DNA of 64,000 nt from Kitasatospora atroaurantiaca (GTDB taxonomy: Bacteria; Actinomycetota; Actinomycetes; Streptomycetales; Streptomycetaceae). Position numbers and translations under genes: made by a program. The DNA lies in NCBI RefSeq assembly GCF_007828955.1, contig NZ_VIVR01000001.1:4712001-4776000 (forward strand), written 5' to 3'. The notes beneath the pieces are model-generated. The model was not told the DNA's origin, ran no database searches, and worked only from the letters and a program-made list of their open reading frames with translations. The stretch's first letter is position 1; each line of letters opens with the position of its first letter. Shown here piece by piece: positions 5,341-13,911 of this stretch.

Positions 5341-8202
5341 GTGTCGACAACGGGTAACGGCGGGGGAGAACGGCGAGCCCAGGGCCTCCCCCGGCGCGGG
5401 TCGCAGCGCGCGGCCGGCCCCGTCATGGGCGGCGGCGGGAGCGTCGGCGGGAGCGGCAGCGGGACCAGGAGTGGGGCCACCGGCGGCAAGGCCGCCAGGA
5501 GCGCGGGCAGCGCCGCCGCCCGTGCCCGCCTGCGCCGCCGTACGCCGCCCGCGCCCGTTACCGCCCGAGCCTCGGCCCCCCAGCGGCCCAAGCCACCGGC
5601 CGCCACCTCGCCGGAGCCGGCCCGCCGCCGCGGGAGCTCCCTTCCGACCGTGGACAGCGCCCCGGTCACCCGCTCGGTGCGCGGAGGGCCCGCCGCGCCC
5701 TTCCCCGGGACGGCCGTCCGGCCCGCCCAGCAGTTCGGCGAGCACACCCAGGGCAGCCTGTTCGACGTGGTCAAGGTCGCCATCGCGATCCTCGACACCT
5801 CCGGCCGGGTGGTCCTCTGGAGCCCGGCGGCCGAGGAGCTGCTCGGCTGGCCGAGCGAGCTGCTGGTCGGCCGTCGGATCGACGAGCTGATCCTTGACGA
5901 GGCGCTGGTCGCCCAGACCCGTACCGCGATCCAGGACACCCTGCGCAACGGCCGCTGGCACGGCCTGACCGAGCTGCGGAACCGGGAGGACGTGAAGGTC
6001 CCGGTCGAGGCGCGGATCTCGCTGCTGGTGGACGGCGACGGTACGCCGTTCCTCCAGGTCGCCCTCGCCGAGGCCCGTGCGTTGCAGGCCGTCGAGCGGG
6101 ACCTCGCCGTCCGGGACGCGCTGTTCGAGCAGTCACCCCTCGGCATCGCCATCCTCGACACCGACCTGCGCTACACCGCCGTCAACCAGACCCTCGCCGA
6201 GATGAACGGCGTCGCGGCCGAGGACCACGTCGGCCGCACCACCGGCGAAACCCTCCCCGAGCGCGCCGCCGACGAGATCACCGCGATCCAGCGCCAGGTA
6301 CTGGCCACCGGTGAGCCGGTCATCGACGTCACGCTCGCCTCCCCGGTCACGGCCCGCTCGGGCTTCCGCTCGATCTCGTACAGCCGGATGACGGACCGCA
6401 GTGGCAAGGTGCTCGGGATCTCCGGCACGGTGATGGACGTGACCGAGCGGTACCGGGCGGTGGCCAAGGTCGAGCACGCCCGCCGCCGGCTCTCGCTGCT
6501 CAACGAGTTCGGCTCGCGCGTCGGCGACCTGCTCGACGCCTCCCGGATCGCCCAGGAGCTCGCGAGCGCCGTCGTGCCCCGGCTGTCCGACTACGCCGCG
6601 GTGATCCTGTTGCAGGCCGTGGCCCACGGCGACGACCTGCCCCGCCACGGCCACGACCGCCGGACGTCACTGCTCCAGCTCGGCACGGCCTCCGTCCAGG
6701 ACGGCCCGGAGGTGGAGGTGATGCTCAGGCGCGGTGCCAGGATCACCTTCGCCGAGGACTCCTCCTTCGGCCGGGTGCTGCGCACCGGAGTGCCCGAGCT
6801 GCTGTCCGGGGCCGAGGAGTTGAGCGATCTGAGCTACCCCGGCGACCCGAAGGTGCAGGCCGCCCACGAGCTGGGCGTGCACTCCCGGCTGGTCGTCCCG
6901 CTACGGGCCCGGGGCATCGTGATCGGCCTGCTGGTGGTCAGCCGCGCCGGCTACCGCGAGGGCTTCGACCGTGACGACCTGGCCTTCACCGTGGAGCTCG
7001 CCGACCGGGCCGGCAGCTCGCTCGACAACGCCCGTCTGTACGCTCGCGAGCGGACCGCCGCGCTCACCCTGCAGCGCACCCTGCTGCCCCAGCAGGTGCC
7101 GCAGCCGGCCGGTGTCGAGGTCGCCTACCGGTACGTGCCGGGCAGCAGCGGCACCGAGGTCGGCGGCGACTGGTTCGACGTCATCCCGCTGCCGGGCGAG
7201 CGCACCGCCCTGGTGGTCGGCGACGTGATGGGCCACGGACTGCGCGCCGCCGCGACCATGGGCCGGCTGCGCACCGCCGTCCGCACCCTGGCCGGGCTCG
7301 ACCTGCCCCCGGACGTCCTGCTCCGGCACGTCCACGAGCTCGCCGACGACCTGGCCCAGGGCCCCGACGAGGCCCTGCTGGCCACCTGCGTCTACGCCGT
7401 CTTCGACCCGGCCACCGGCCGGCTGACGGCGACCAAGGCCGGCCACATCCCGCCCGTTCTGATCGTCCCCAAGGAGGCGCCCGAGGAGCCCGCCCGGATC
7501 GGCAGCTCACTGCCCGGCGGGGTCGGCCAGATCCTGGACCTGCCCTCCGGTGCGCCGCTCGGCGTCGGCGGCGTCCCCTTCGAGTCGATCGAGCTGGACA
7601 TTCCCGAGGGCAGCCTGCTGGCCCTGTGCACCGACGGCCTGGTGGAGTCCCGCGACAAGGACCTGGACGTCGGCCTCGGCCGGCTGCTCAGCGTCCTGGA
7701 GCAGCCGTACGCCTCGATCCAGCAGGCCTGCGAGGCCGTCCTCGACACCATGGAACAGGGCCGCGAGCCCGACGACGTGGCCCTGCTGCTGGCCCGGCTC
7801 GGCCGCGGCCAGGCTGGGATCCCGACGGCAGGCTGGACGCTTCCCGCCGAGCCCACGGCGGTCTCGCGAGCCCGCCGCCTGGTCCGCGGCACCCTGGCCG
7901 AGTGGGCCGTCGAGGAGCTCACCGACACCGCCGAGCTGCTGGTCAGCGAACTGGTCACCAACTCCGTCCGGTACGCCAGCGCCCCCATCGGCGTACGGCT
8001 CACGCTCGGCGACACCCTGCTCGTGGAGATCTCCGACCCGCTGCCCGACCCGCCCCGCGAGCGCCACGCCGCCGAGGCGGACGAGGGCGGGCGGGGGCTG
8101 GAGCTGGTCCGCCGCCTGGCCCTGCGCTGGGGCGCGCGGGCGGAGGGCATGGGCAAGGTGGTCTGGTTCGAGCTCGACCTCGACCTCACTCAGCCGCAGT
8201 GA
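5341..8202 (+). CDS. PAS-PAS-GAF-SpoIIE phosphatase with C-terminal HATPase_c domain
   Basis: A 953-aa predicted cytoplasmic regulator. GTG 5341 was chosen because GGAGG lies 8 nt upstream. After ~130 residues of Ala/Pro/Arg-rich linker come PAS1 (~142-250; AIAILDTSGRVVLWSPAAEE), PAS2 (~259-370), GAF (~384-565), the PP2C-type SpoIIE domain (~590-815; GTEVGGDWFDVIPLP and VVGDVMGHGLRAAATM supply metal-binding Asp residues) and an RsbW-like HATPase_c domain (~832-950; ELVTNSVRYAS N-box). Such proteins can dephosphorylate an anti-sigma antagonist and also act as the kinase in partner-switching. No sigma factor or STAS protein is adjacent, so the target is unknown. It overlaps the convergent surface-protein gene by 17 bp. 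Confidence 0.9.
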   Translation: MSTTGNGGGERRAQGLPRRGSQRAAGPVMGGGGSVGGSGSGTRSGATGGKAARSAGSAAARARLRRRTPPAPVTARASAPQRPKPPAATSPEPARRRGSSLPTVDSAPVTRSVRGGPAAPFPGTAVRPAQQFGEHTQGSLFDVVKVAIAILDTSGRVVLWSPAAEELLGWPSELLVGRRIDELILDEALVAQTRTAIQDTLRNGRWHGLTELRNREDVKVPVEARISLLVDGDGTPFLQVALAEARALQAVERDLAVRDALFEQSPLGIAILDTDLRYTAVNQTLAEMNGVAAEDHVGRTTGETLPERAADEITAIQRQVLATGEPVIDVTLASPVTARSGFRSISYSRMTDRSGKVLGISGTVMDVTERYRAVAKVEHARRRLSLLNEFGSRVGDLLDASRIAQELASAVVPRLSDYAAVILLQAVAHGDDLPRHGHDRRTSLLQLGTASVQDGPEVEVMLRRGARITFAEDSSFGRVLRTGVPELLSGAEELSDLSYPGDPKVQAAHELGVHSRLVVPLRARGIVIGLLVVSRAGYREGFDRDDLAFTVELADRAGSSLDNARLYARERTAALTLQRTLLPQQVPQPAGVEVAYRYVPGSSGTEVGGDWFDVIPLPGERTALVVGDVMGHGLRAAATMGRLRTAVRTLAGLDLPPDVLLRHVHELADDLAQGPDEALLATCVYAVFDPATGRLTATKAGHIPPVLIVPKEAPEEPARIGSSLPGGVGQILDLPSGAPLGVGGVPFESIELDIPEGSLLALCTDGLVESRDKDLDVGLGRLLSVLEQPYASIQQACEAVLDTMEQGREPDDVALLLARLGRGQAGIPTAGWTLPAEPTAVSRARRLVRGTLAEWAVEELTDTAELLVSELVTNSVRYASAPIGVRLTLGDTLLVEISDPLPDPPRERHAAEADEGGRGLELVRRLALRWGARAEGMGKVVWFELDLDLTQPQ

Positions 8203-10990
8203 AGCCCTGCAGGTCGACCAGCACGTCCGTCCAGCCGCTGCGGTTGTAGACCTCGATGTACCCGTCCTCGGAGACCGGCACCAGCGCGAGGTTCGGCACG
8301 GTGGCCCCGGCGGTGAAGTTGACGATCGAGGTGTTCGGCCGGGTGGAGCCCGCCGCGTACGCGGTCAGGTAGCCCCCGGTAGTCGGCCCGGTCGCCGTCA
8401 GGTTGACCAGCACGGCGGTCGCCCCGGCCGGGACGCCGGCCACCCCGCCGACCTTGACCTGCACGATGCTGTCGGGCCCGAGCGTCTTCGCGCCGCGGGT
8501 GTCCAGGAGCCGGGTCGGGGTGGTGCTCAGGAACGGGCTCGTGCCCGACGCCGGCACGGAGTAGAAGCCCTGGATGTCCGCGATCAGGTGGACGTTGCCG
8601 GAGCGGTTGTAGAGCGTGACCGTGCCGTCCGGCTCGATCGGTACGGTGACCTGGTTGGCCACGGTCTGGCCGACGGAGAAGTTCAGGCTGGAGTGGCTCG
8701 GCGGGTTGCCGTCGGGTGCCGCGGTCACGTAGCCGCCGGCGGTGGGCTCGGTGGCGGTGAGGTTGAGGACCACCGCACTCGCGTCGGACGGCACACCGCC
8801 CAGCCCGCGCACCTTGAACCGGAGCGTGCTGCCGGGCCCGGCCTTGCCCTGCTGCGCACCGGTCCCGTCACGAGTGTCCAGCACCCGGGTCGGCGTCGCG
8901 GCCGTCAGATAGGAGCCGACGCCCGCACCGGTGTAGTAGCCCTCGATGTCGGCCACCAGCTGGGTGAGTCCCGCGTGGTTGTAGAGCGAGATGGTCCCGT
9001 CCGGGCCGACCGGGACCACCACGGCGTTGGCCACGGTCTGACCGGCCGTGAAGTTCAGGTTCGACACGGTGGGCCGGGCGCTCCCGCTCGGATACGCGGT
9101 CACGAACCCGGCCGCGGTGGGCGTGGTTGCGGTGAGGTTGAGCAGAACGGCGGTCACCTTGCCGTCGGCGGGCACGTTGCCGCGCCCGGTCACCTGGAGC
9201 TTCAGCACGCCGCCGGGGCCGACCGCGCCGGGCTGGGATCCGGTGCCGTTGCGGGTGTCCAGCAGACGGGCCGGTGCCACGGTGGAGAAGATGCTGCCGA
9301 CCGTGACGGTGCGTGAGGCCTTCGCCGAGCGGCCCTTGATGTCGGTGACGGTCGCCGTGACGGTGTACGTGCCCGGCGCGGCATAGGTGTGGCGGTCCGT
9401 GGAGCTGCCGGCCGGGGTGCCGTCACCGTAGTCGTAGGAGACGCCGGCGATCGGCCACGGGCTCTTGGTGGCGGAGGTGTCCGCCAGGACGCGCAGCGGC
9501 CGGTGCTCCCACTCGCCCTCCTTCTCGTCCCGGACGACCGTCAGCTGAGGCTGGATCGGCCCGGGGGCCGCCACGGTGACGACCGAGGTGCTCGTCCTGG
9601 TGGCGCCGAGGCCGTTGGTGGCGGTCGCCGTGACGGTGTAGGTGCCGGGTGCCCCGTAGGTGTGCTTCACGGGGAAGGCCGGCAGGCCCACCGGAGCGGT
9701 GCCGTCGCCGAAGTCCACCGAGCTCTGGGTGATCTCCGCCCAGGGCGAGCTCAGCGTGCCGGTCACGGTCACCTCCAGGGGTGACTCGTCGTCAGCCGTC
9801 GGGGCGGCGGACATCCACAGCCGCAGCGGATCCTGCACCTCGATCGCGCCCCGGTCGTAGTAGCCGGAGCCCGTACCGGAGTTGGCGACCAGCGGGTCGT
9901 CCACGCGGGGCTTGCCGTCGAGGGCCGTGCTCAGCTCGCCGGGTGCGTTCGCGTCGGCCGAGTCGATCGTCGCGGCCCGCTCGCTGGGACTGCGCCAGAA
10001 GCCGGGACTCGCGGAGATGTCGTGGGCGCCCTGGCCGGAGGCCTTCTGGTACGACGCGACGTCCGGGTGGGTCTCACCGGCCCAGGCGTACGGGGTGTGG
10101 CTGCCGGGGCCGACCAGGTTGTAGTCGGCCTTGAGGCCGGCCGCGGAGGCGGCGGAGACGGAGAGGTCGACACGGGTCGGGGACGGGCAGCTGCCGCTCG
10201 GGGAGGCGGAGCCCTCGGCGGCCAGCAGGACGTTGTTCTCCACGAACGACTCGGACGAGTTTCCCGCCAGCTCGATCCCGGGGCCACAGGTCGAGACGAC
10301 CGTGTTGCTGGTGACCACGGTGCCCGGCGCGTCGGTGACGGACACCCCGTGGCCGCCGCCGCCCAGGAAGGCGTTGGTCGTGATCACCGCATGCTCCACG
10401 CCCGGGTCCACGGCGACGCCGTCTCCGAAGGAGGAGATGACGAAGTTGCGGCTCACCGTCACCTCGCTGCTCCGACCGGTGATCCGGATGCCGGGGTAGT
10501 GGCCGGCACTGCCTGCCCGGTTGACCGTGAGGCCCTCCAGCGTGACCCGGCCGGAGTCCGTTGCCAGTACGGCTTCCTGCGGGCCGGCCGCGAACAGGTT
10601 CCTGACGGTGACGTCGTGGACGCCCTCGAGGCTCAGGGCGTGCGCGGCGCCGGTGATCGTCGCGGCGCTGCCTCCGGCCCACCGGTCCGGTCCGACGAAG
10701 GTGACCGGTGCGCCGGGCGTTCCCGAACGGGTCAGATGCACGTCCTCCCGGTAGACGCCGGTGGCGATGTGCACGGTCTGGCCCGGCCGGACCACGTTCG
10801 CAGCCGCCGAGACGGTGCAGAACGGCACCGCTTCGCTTCCGGCGGCCGCCGCGGAGTCCGCGCAGTGGGCAGCGGGGTCGTTGTTGACGAACAGGTTTTC
10901 GGTGTCGGCCTGCGCCGCGCCGGCCAGTGGCAGGCCGCCGGTCACCGAGAGTACGAGCGCTGCCAGCCCTGCAATGCGTGCGGTACGCAC
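8186..10990 (-). CDS. Secreted beta-helix/PKD protein with three C-terminal 'LLDTR' modules
   Basis: A 934-aa exported protein. GTG 10990 (VVRTARIAGLAALVLSVTGG) begins a signal peptide ending near AGAAQA; a longer start at 11068 is possible. Residues ~45-390 form a right-handed parallel beta-helix (VTRNLFAAG-, VTLEGLTVN- and VTVSRNFVIS-like rungs), as in pectate-lyase-fold proteins. Two PKD domains follow (DFGDGTAPVG...HTYGAPGTYTVTATATN and YDYGDGTPAG...HTYAAPGTYTVTATVTD). The last ~360 residues are three ~118-aa repeats, each opening with RLLDTRNGTG, RVLDTRDGTG or RLLDTRG and containing AVLLNLTATxPT and a final NxxGxxxLVADIxGFY. No sortase signal or membrane anchor is visible. A cell-surface or matrix adhesion role is inferred. 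Confidence 0.85.
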   Translation of the reverse strand: MRTARIAGLAALVLSVTGGLPLAGAAQADTENLFVNNDPAAHCADSAAAAGSEAVPFCTVSAAANVVRPGQTVHIATGVYREDVHLTRSGTPGAPVTFVGPDRWAGGSAATITGAAHALSLEGVHDVTVRNLFAAGPQEAVLATDSGRVTLEGLTVNRAGSAGHYPGIRITGRSSEVTVSRNFVISSFGDGVAVDPGVEHAVITTNAFLGGGGHGVSVTDAPGTVVTSNTVVSTCGPGIELAGNSSESFVENNVLLAAEGSASPSGSCPSPTRVDLSVSAASAAGLKADYNLVGPGSHTPYAWAGETHPDVASYQKASGQGAHDISASPGFWRSPSERAATIDSADANAPGELSTALDGKPRVDDPLVANSGTGSGYYDRGAIEVQDPLRLWMSAAPTADDESPLEVTVTGTLSSPWAEITQSSVDFGDGTAPVGLPAFPVKHTYGAPGTYTVTATATNGLGATRTSTSVVTVAAPGPIQPQLTVVRDEKEGEWEHRPLRVLADTSATKSPWPIAGVSYDYGDGTPAGSSTDRHTYAAPGTYTVTATVTDIKGRSAKASRTVTVGSIFSTVAPARLLDTRNGTGSQPGAVGPGGVLKLQVTGRGNVPADGKVTAVLLNLTATTPTAAGFVTAYPSGSARPTVSNLNFTAGQTVANAVVVPVGPDGTISLYNHAGLTQLVADIEGYYTGAGVGSYLTAATPTRVLDTRDGTGAQQGKAGPGSTLRFKVRGLGGVPSDASAVVLNLTATEPTAGGYVTAAPDGNPPSHSSLNFSVGQTVANQVTVPIEPDGTVTLYNRSGNVHLIADIQGFYSVPASGTSPFLSTTPTRLLDTRGAKTLGPDSIVQVKVGGVAGVPAGATAVLVNLTATGPTTGGYLTAYAAGSTRPNTSIVNFTAGATVPNLALVPVSEDGYIEVYNRSGWTDVLVDLQGFTAAE
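8189..9290 (-). repeat. Three tandem LLDTR protein-module repeats (coding)
   Basis: Three in-frame copies, each ~350-370 bp, code for the homologous modules. The LLDTR codons lie near 9253-9270, 8870-8890 and 8497-8515. The copies are diverged at nucleotide level, so the duplication is old. The third lacks the GTG of the LDTRxGTG signature. Confidence 0.75.
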
Positions 10991-11246
10991 GACGGCCCCC
11001 CGAGAGTCGATCGCGATAGCGGCTCGTGCGGCGGGCCACGGGTTCGTCCCGGTCGTCTCGCGTCGCACGGCAAGGCGATCTTGTCAGATCTGCGCGCGGT
11101 TCGAACAGGCGCGGCCGGGTAAGGACCCCCGGGGAGGCCTCCTCGATTCGATGTTGTGATGTTGGGGGCGTGTGCGCCTGCGCTCCGATGATGAATACTC
11201 GGTCTTCTCGACATCCGGATGGGCGCGGGTTGGAGGGGTCGGTCCG

Positions 11247-13781
11247 TTGAACAGCATCCCGGCGCGGAATGCGCCGAGTGGCAGCGGCCATGCCGCCGTG
11301 CCCGGCCAGCTGGGCGCTCCGACCGACCATGCCGCCGGGCGCACCGCACTGGGCGGGTGGGGCCACGGCAGGCCGGGCTCGATCTACGACTACGTCCGGG
11401 TCGCCACCTTCGCGATCGGCTCCGACGGCCGGATCAGCCAGTGGAGCGGCCGCGCCGCCGAGTTCTTCGGCGTGCCGGCCGCGGAGGCGGTGGGCGCCGA
11501 CGCGGTGACCACCTTCATCCCCCGGGAGCTCTGGCAGCGCGGCCGGGCCCGGTTGGAGCGGATCCTGGCCGGGGAGGAGTGGGTCGGCACCGCGCCGTAC
11601 CGCGACGCCGACGGGATCGAGAGCCTCGCCGAGGTCTACCTGATGCCCGACAGCGGAGCCTCCGGCGCCACCTGTCTCGCCGTCGACCTGGGCAGGCTGC
11701 GCCGGATCGAGACCGATCTGGCCGCCTCGGAGGCCGTCTTCGGGCAGACACCCACCGGCTTCTTCCTCTTCGACCTCGACCTGCGGCTGCAGCGGGTCAA
11801 CGACGCCTTCGCCACCGGCGTCGGGCTCCCGGCCGGCGAGCTCCACGGGCTCACCCCGTACGACCTCTTCCTGCCCGGCGAGGCGGACCGCCTGATGGTG
11901 GCGCTGCGCAAGGTGCTGGCCGGCGGCGATCCCATCCTCGACCTGCGCTTCACCGGCGCCGTGCCGCGTACGGCCACCGTCCCTCCCCGGGACGGCAGCA
12001 GCAGACGGTGGGCCATCTCGCTCTACCGGCTGAACAGCTCCGCAGGCCGCCCGATGGGCGTGGCCGGGCAGGTCCTGGACGTCACCAGCCGCCATGTCGC
12101 CGAGCGCGAGGCGGCCGGGGTGCGCCGCAGCCTGGCCCTGATCAACGAGGCCAGTACCCACATCGGCTCCACGCTCGACCTGGAGACCACCGCGAAGGAG
12201 CTGCTCGACGTCATCGTCCCGCAGTTCTGCGACGTGGCCACCGTCGACCTCTACACCGCCCTGCTCACGGGCGACTCGGGTCCGCTCTCCGGACAGGCGG
12301 GCTTCTCGGACGGCTGCGGCGAGCTGCGCCGGGTGGCCGTCTCCAGCGTGGTCGGCGGGGCGTCGAGCGTCCTGGGTGCCGAAGGGTCCGTCCCGGTGGC
12401 CGAGGCCGGGGGCACGCTCTGCTACCCGCGCCGCTCCCCGCACGCCCGCGCCCTGCGCACCGGCCGCAGCGTCGTCCCGCAGCCGGGCCCGGACCCGCTG
12501 CTGCGCTCCACCCTGGTCGTCCCGCTGGTCGCCCGCGACCAGGTGCTCGGCCTGGTCCAGCTCTCCCGGGCGATCGGCAGCGAGCCCTTCGACGCCCGGG
12601 ACGTCGCGATCGCCGAGGAGCTGGTGGCCCGGGCCGCCGTCTGCGTCGACAACGCGCGGCTCTACCGCCGCGAGCACGAGCGCGCCCTGATCCTCCAGCG
12701 CAGCCTGCTGCCCCCGGGCAACCCGGCCGCCACCGGCCTGGAGATCGCCCGCCGCTACCTGCCCAGCAACAACAACACCGAGGTCGGCGGCGACTGGTTC
12801 GACGTCATCCCGCTGCCCGGCAGCCGTACCGCACTGGTGATCGGCGACGTGATGGGCCGCGGCCTGCGCGCCGCCGTCGCGATGGGCCAGCTCCGGACGG
12901 CGGTGCGCACCCTCGCCATGCTCGACCTCGACCCGGCCGAGGTGCTCAGCGCACTGGACGAGATCGCCCGCGGCCTGGGCGGCGACACCAGCTCGCCCGG
13001 CGAGGAGTCCGCCGAGCTGTACCTCGCGACCTGCGTGTACGCCGTCTACGACGCGGTCACCCAGCGCTGCGTCTTCGCCAACGCCGGCCACCTGCCGCCC
13101 GTGCTGCTCAGCCCGGACGAGCCGGCCAGGATGCTGGACGTCCCGCCCGGCCTTCCGCTCGGCGTCGGCGGCGAGCCCTTCGAGGAGGTCGAGGTCACCC
13201 TCCCGGACGGCGCCGTGCTCGGCCTCTACACCGACGGCCTGGTGGAGTCCCGCAAGCACCAGCTGGACGAGGGCCTGCGGGCCTTCCGTACCGCACTCTC
13301 CAACGGCTCCAAGGAGCTGGAGCTGCTCTGCGACGAGGTCCTCGACGAGCTGATCCCGCACCACGGCGAGGACGACATCGCCCTGCTGATGGCCAAGGTG
13401 CAGACCCTCCCCGAGGACGCGGTGGGGGACTGGAGGCTCCCGTCCGAGCCCACCTCCGTGGCCAAGGCCCGCGAGCTGGCCTGCAGCTGGCTGCTGGTCA
13501 GGGGCCTGGACGAGCTGGTGGACACCACCGAGCTGCTGGTCAGCGAGCTGGTCACGAACGCCCTGCGGCACGGCCGCGGCGACATCCGGCTGCGTCTGCT
13601 GCGTGACCGTACGGTGGTCTGCGAGGTCTGGGACGACGGGTACGCGCAGCCCAGGCAGCGCCGTGCGCAGGAGACCGACGAGGGCGGCCGCGGGCTTCAG
13701 CTGGTCAGCCTGCTGGCCGAGCGCTGGGGCAGCCGCCGGACGCCCAACGGCAAGATCGTCTGGTTCGAACTCGCACTCTGA
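11247..13781 (+). CDS. PAS-GAF-SpoIIE phosphatase with C-terminal HATPase_c domain (second paralogue)
   Basis: An 844-aa paralogue of the protein at 5341. TTG 11247 was preferred because GGAGGGG lies 8 nt upstream; a GTG at 11172 would add 25 residues. Order: PAS1 (~46-150; YVRVATFAIGSDGRISQWSG), PAS2 (~157-295; FFLFDLDLRLQRVNDAFATG), GAF (~300-475), SpoIIE (~496-720; TEVGGDWFDVIPLPGSRTAL, VIGDVMGRGLRAAVAM) and HATPase_c (~731-842; ELVTNALRHGR). The metal-binding Asp residues are present. It lacks the long low-complexity N-terminus of its sister. The two may respond to different signals through their PAS/GAF domains yet act on related anti-anti-sigma targets; this is inference from domain content only. 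Confidence 0.9.
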   Translation: MNSIPARNAPSGSGHAAVPGQLGAPTDHAAGRTALGGWGHGRPGSIYDYVRVATFAIGSDGRISQWSGRAAEFFGVPAAEAVGADAVTTFIPRELWQRGRARLERILAGEEWVGTAPYRDADGIESLAEVYLMPDSGASGATCLAVDLGRLRRIETDLAASEAVFGQTPTGFFLFDLDLRLQRVNDAFATGVGLPAGELHGLTPYDLFLPGEADRLMVALRKVLAGGDPILDLRFTGAVPRTATVPPRDGSSRRWAISLYRLNSSAGRPMGVAGQVLDVTSRHVAEREAAGVRRSLALINEASTHIGSTLDLETTAKELLDVIVPQFCDVATVDLYTALLTGDSGPLSGQAGFSDGCGELRRVAVSSVVGGASSVLGAEGSVPVAEAGGTLCYPRRSPHARALRTGRSVVPQPGPDPLLRSTLVVPLVARDQVLGLVQLSRAIGSEPFDARDVAIAEELVARAAVCVDNARLYRREHERALILQRSLLPPGNPAATGLEIARRYLPSNNNTEVGGDWFDVIPLPGSRTALVIGDVMGRGLRAAVAMGQLRTAVRTLAMLDLDPAEVLSALDEIARGLGGDTSSPGEESAELYLATCVYAVYDAVTQRCVFANAGHLPPVLLSPDEPARMLDVPPGLPLGVGGEPFEEVEVTLPDGAVLGLYTDGLVESRKHQLDEGLRAFRTALSNGSKELELLCDEVLDELIPHHGEDDIALLMAKVQTLPEDAVGDWRLPSEPTSVAKARELACSWLLVRGLDELVDTTELLVSELVTNALRHGRGDIRLRLLRDRTVVCEVWDDGYAQPRQRRAQETDEGGRGLQLVSLLAERWGSRRTPNGKIVWFELAL

Positions 13782-13794
13782 AGAGTGAATAGGC

Positions 13795-13822
13795 CGGTCG
13801 GGTGCTTCTCGGCACCCGGCCG
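13795..13822 (+). terminator. Hairpin terminator after SpoIIE paralogue 2
   Basis: CGGTCGGGTGC pairs with GCACCCGGCCG (one G-T pair) around a short TTCTCG loop, 14 bp after the stop codon. No clear T-run follows. Confidence 0.5.
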
Positions 13823-13911
13823 CCGTGTCGCGGGCACGCGGGTGCCCGGTATGCCCTTCAGTGGTCAACTACCCAGATCTTCGGGTCAGCTGACGAATTG
13901 AGGGAGGGCGT

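Noticed and set aside
4288-5961. A long - strand frame crossing the Nudix gene and repeat copy 2
   Set aside because: It reads through a palindromic intergenic repeat and opposes a canonical Nudix box; shadow of + strand genes.
10074-13868. A 1264-codon open frame on the - strand opposite the second SpoIIE gene
   Set aside because: It is the mirror of a high-GC gene: Gln/Ala/Gly/Arg-rich, no domains, and the + strand has full PAS-GAF-SpoIIE-HATPase content.
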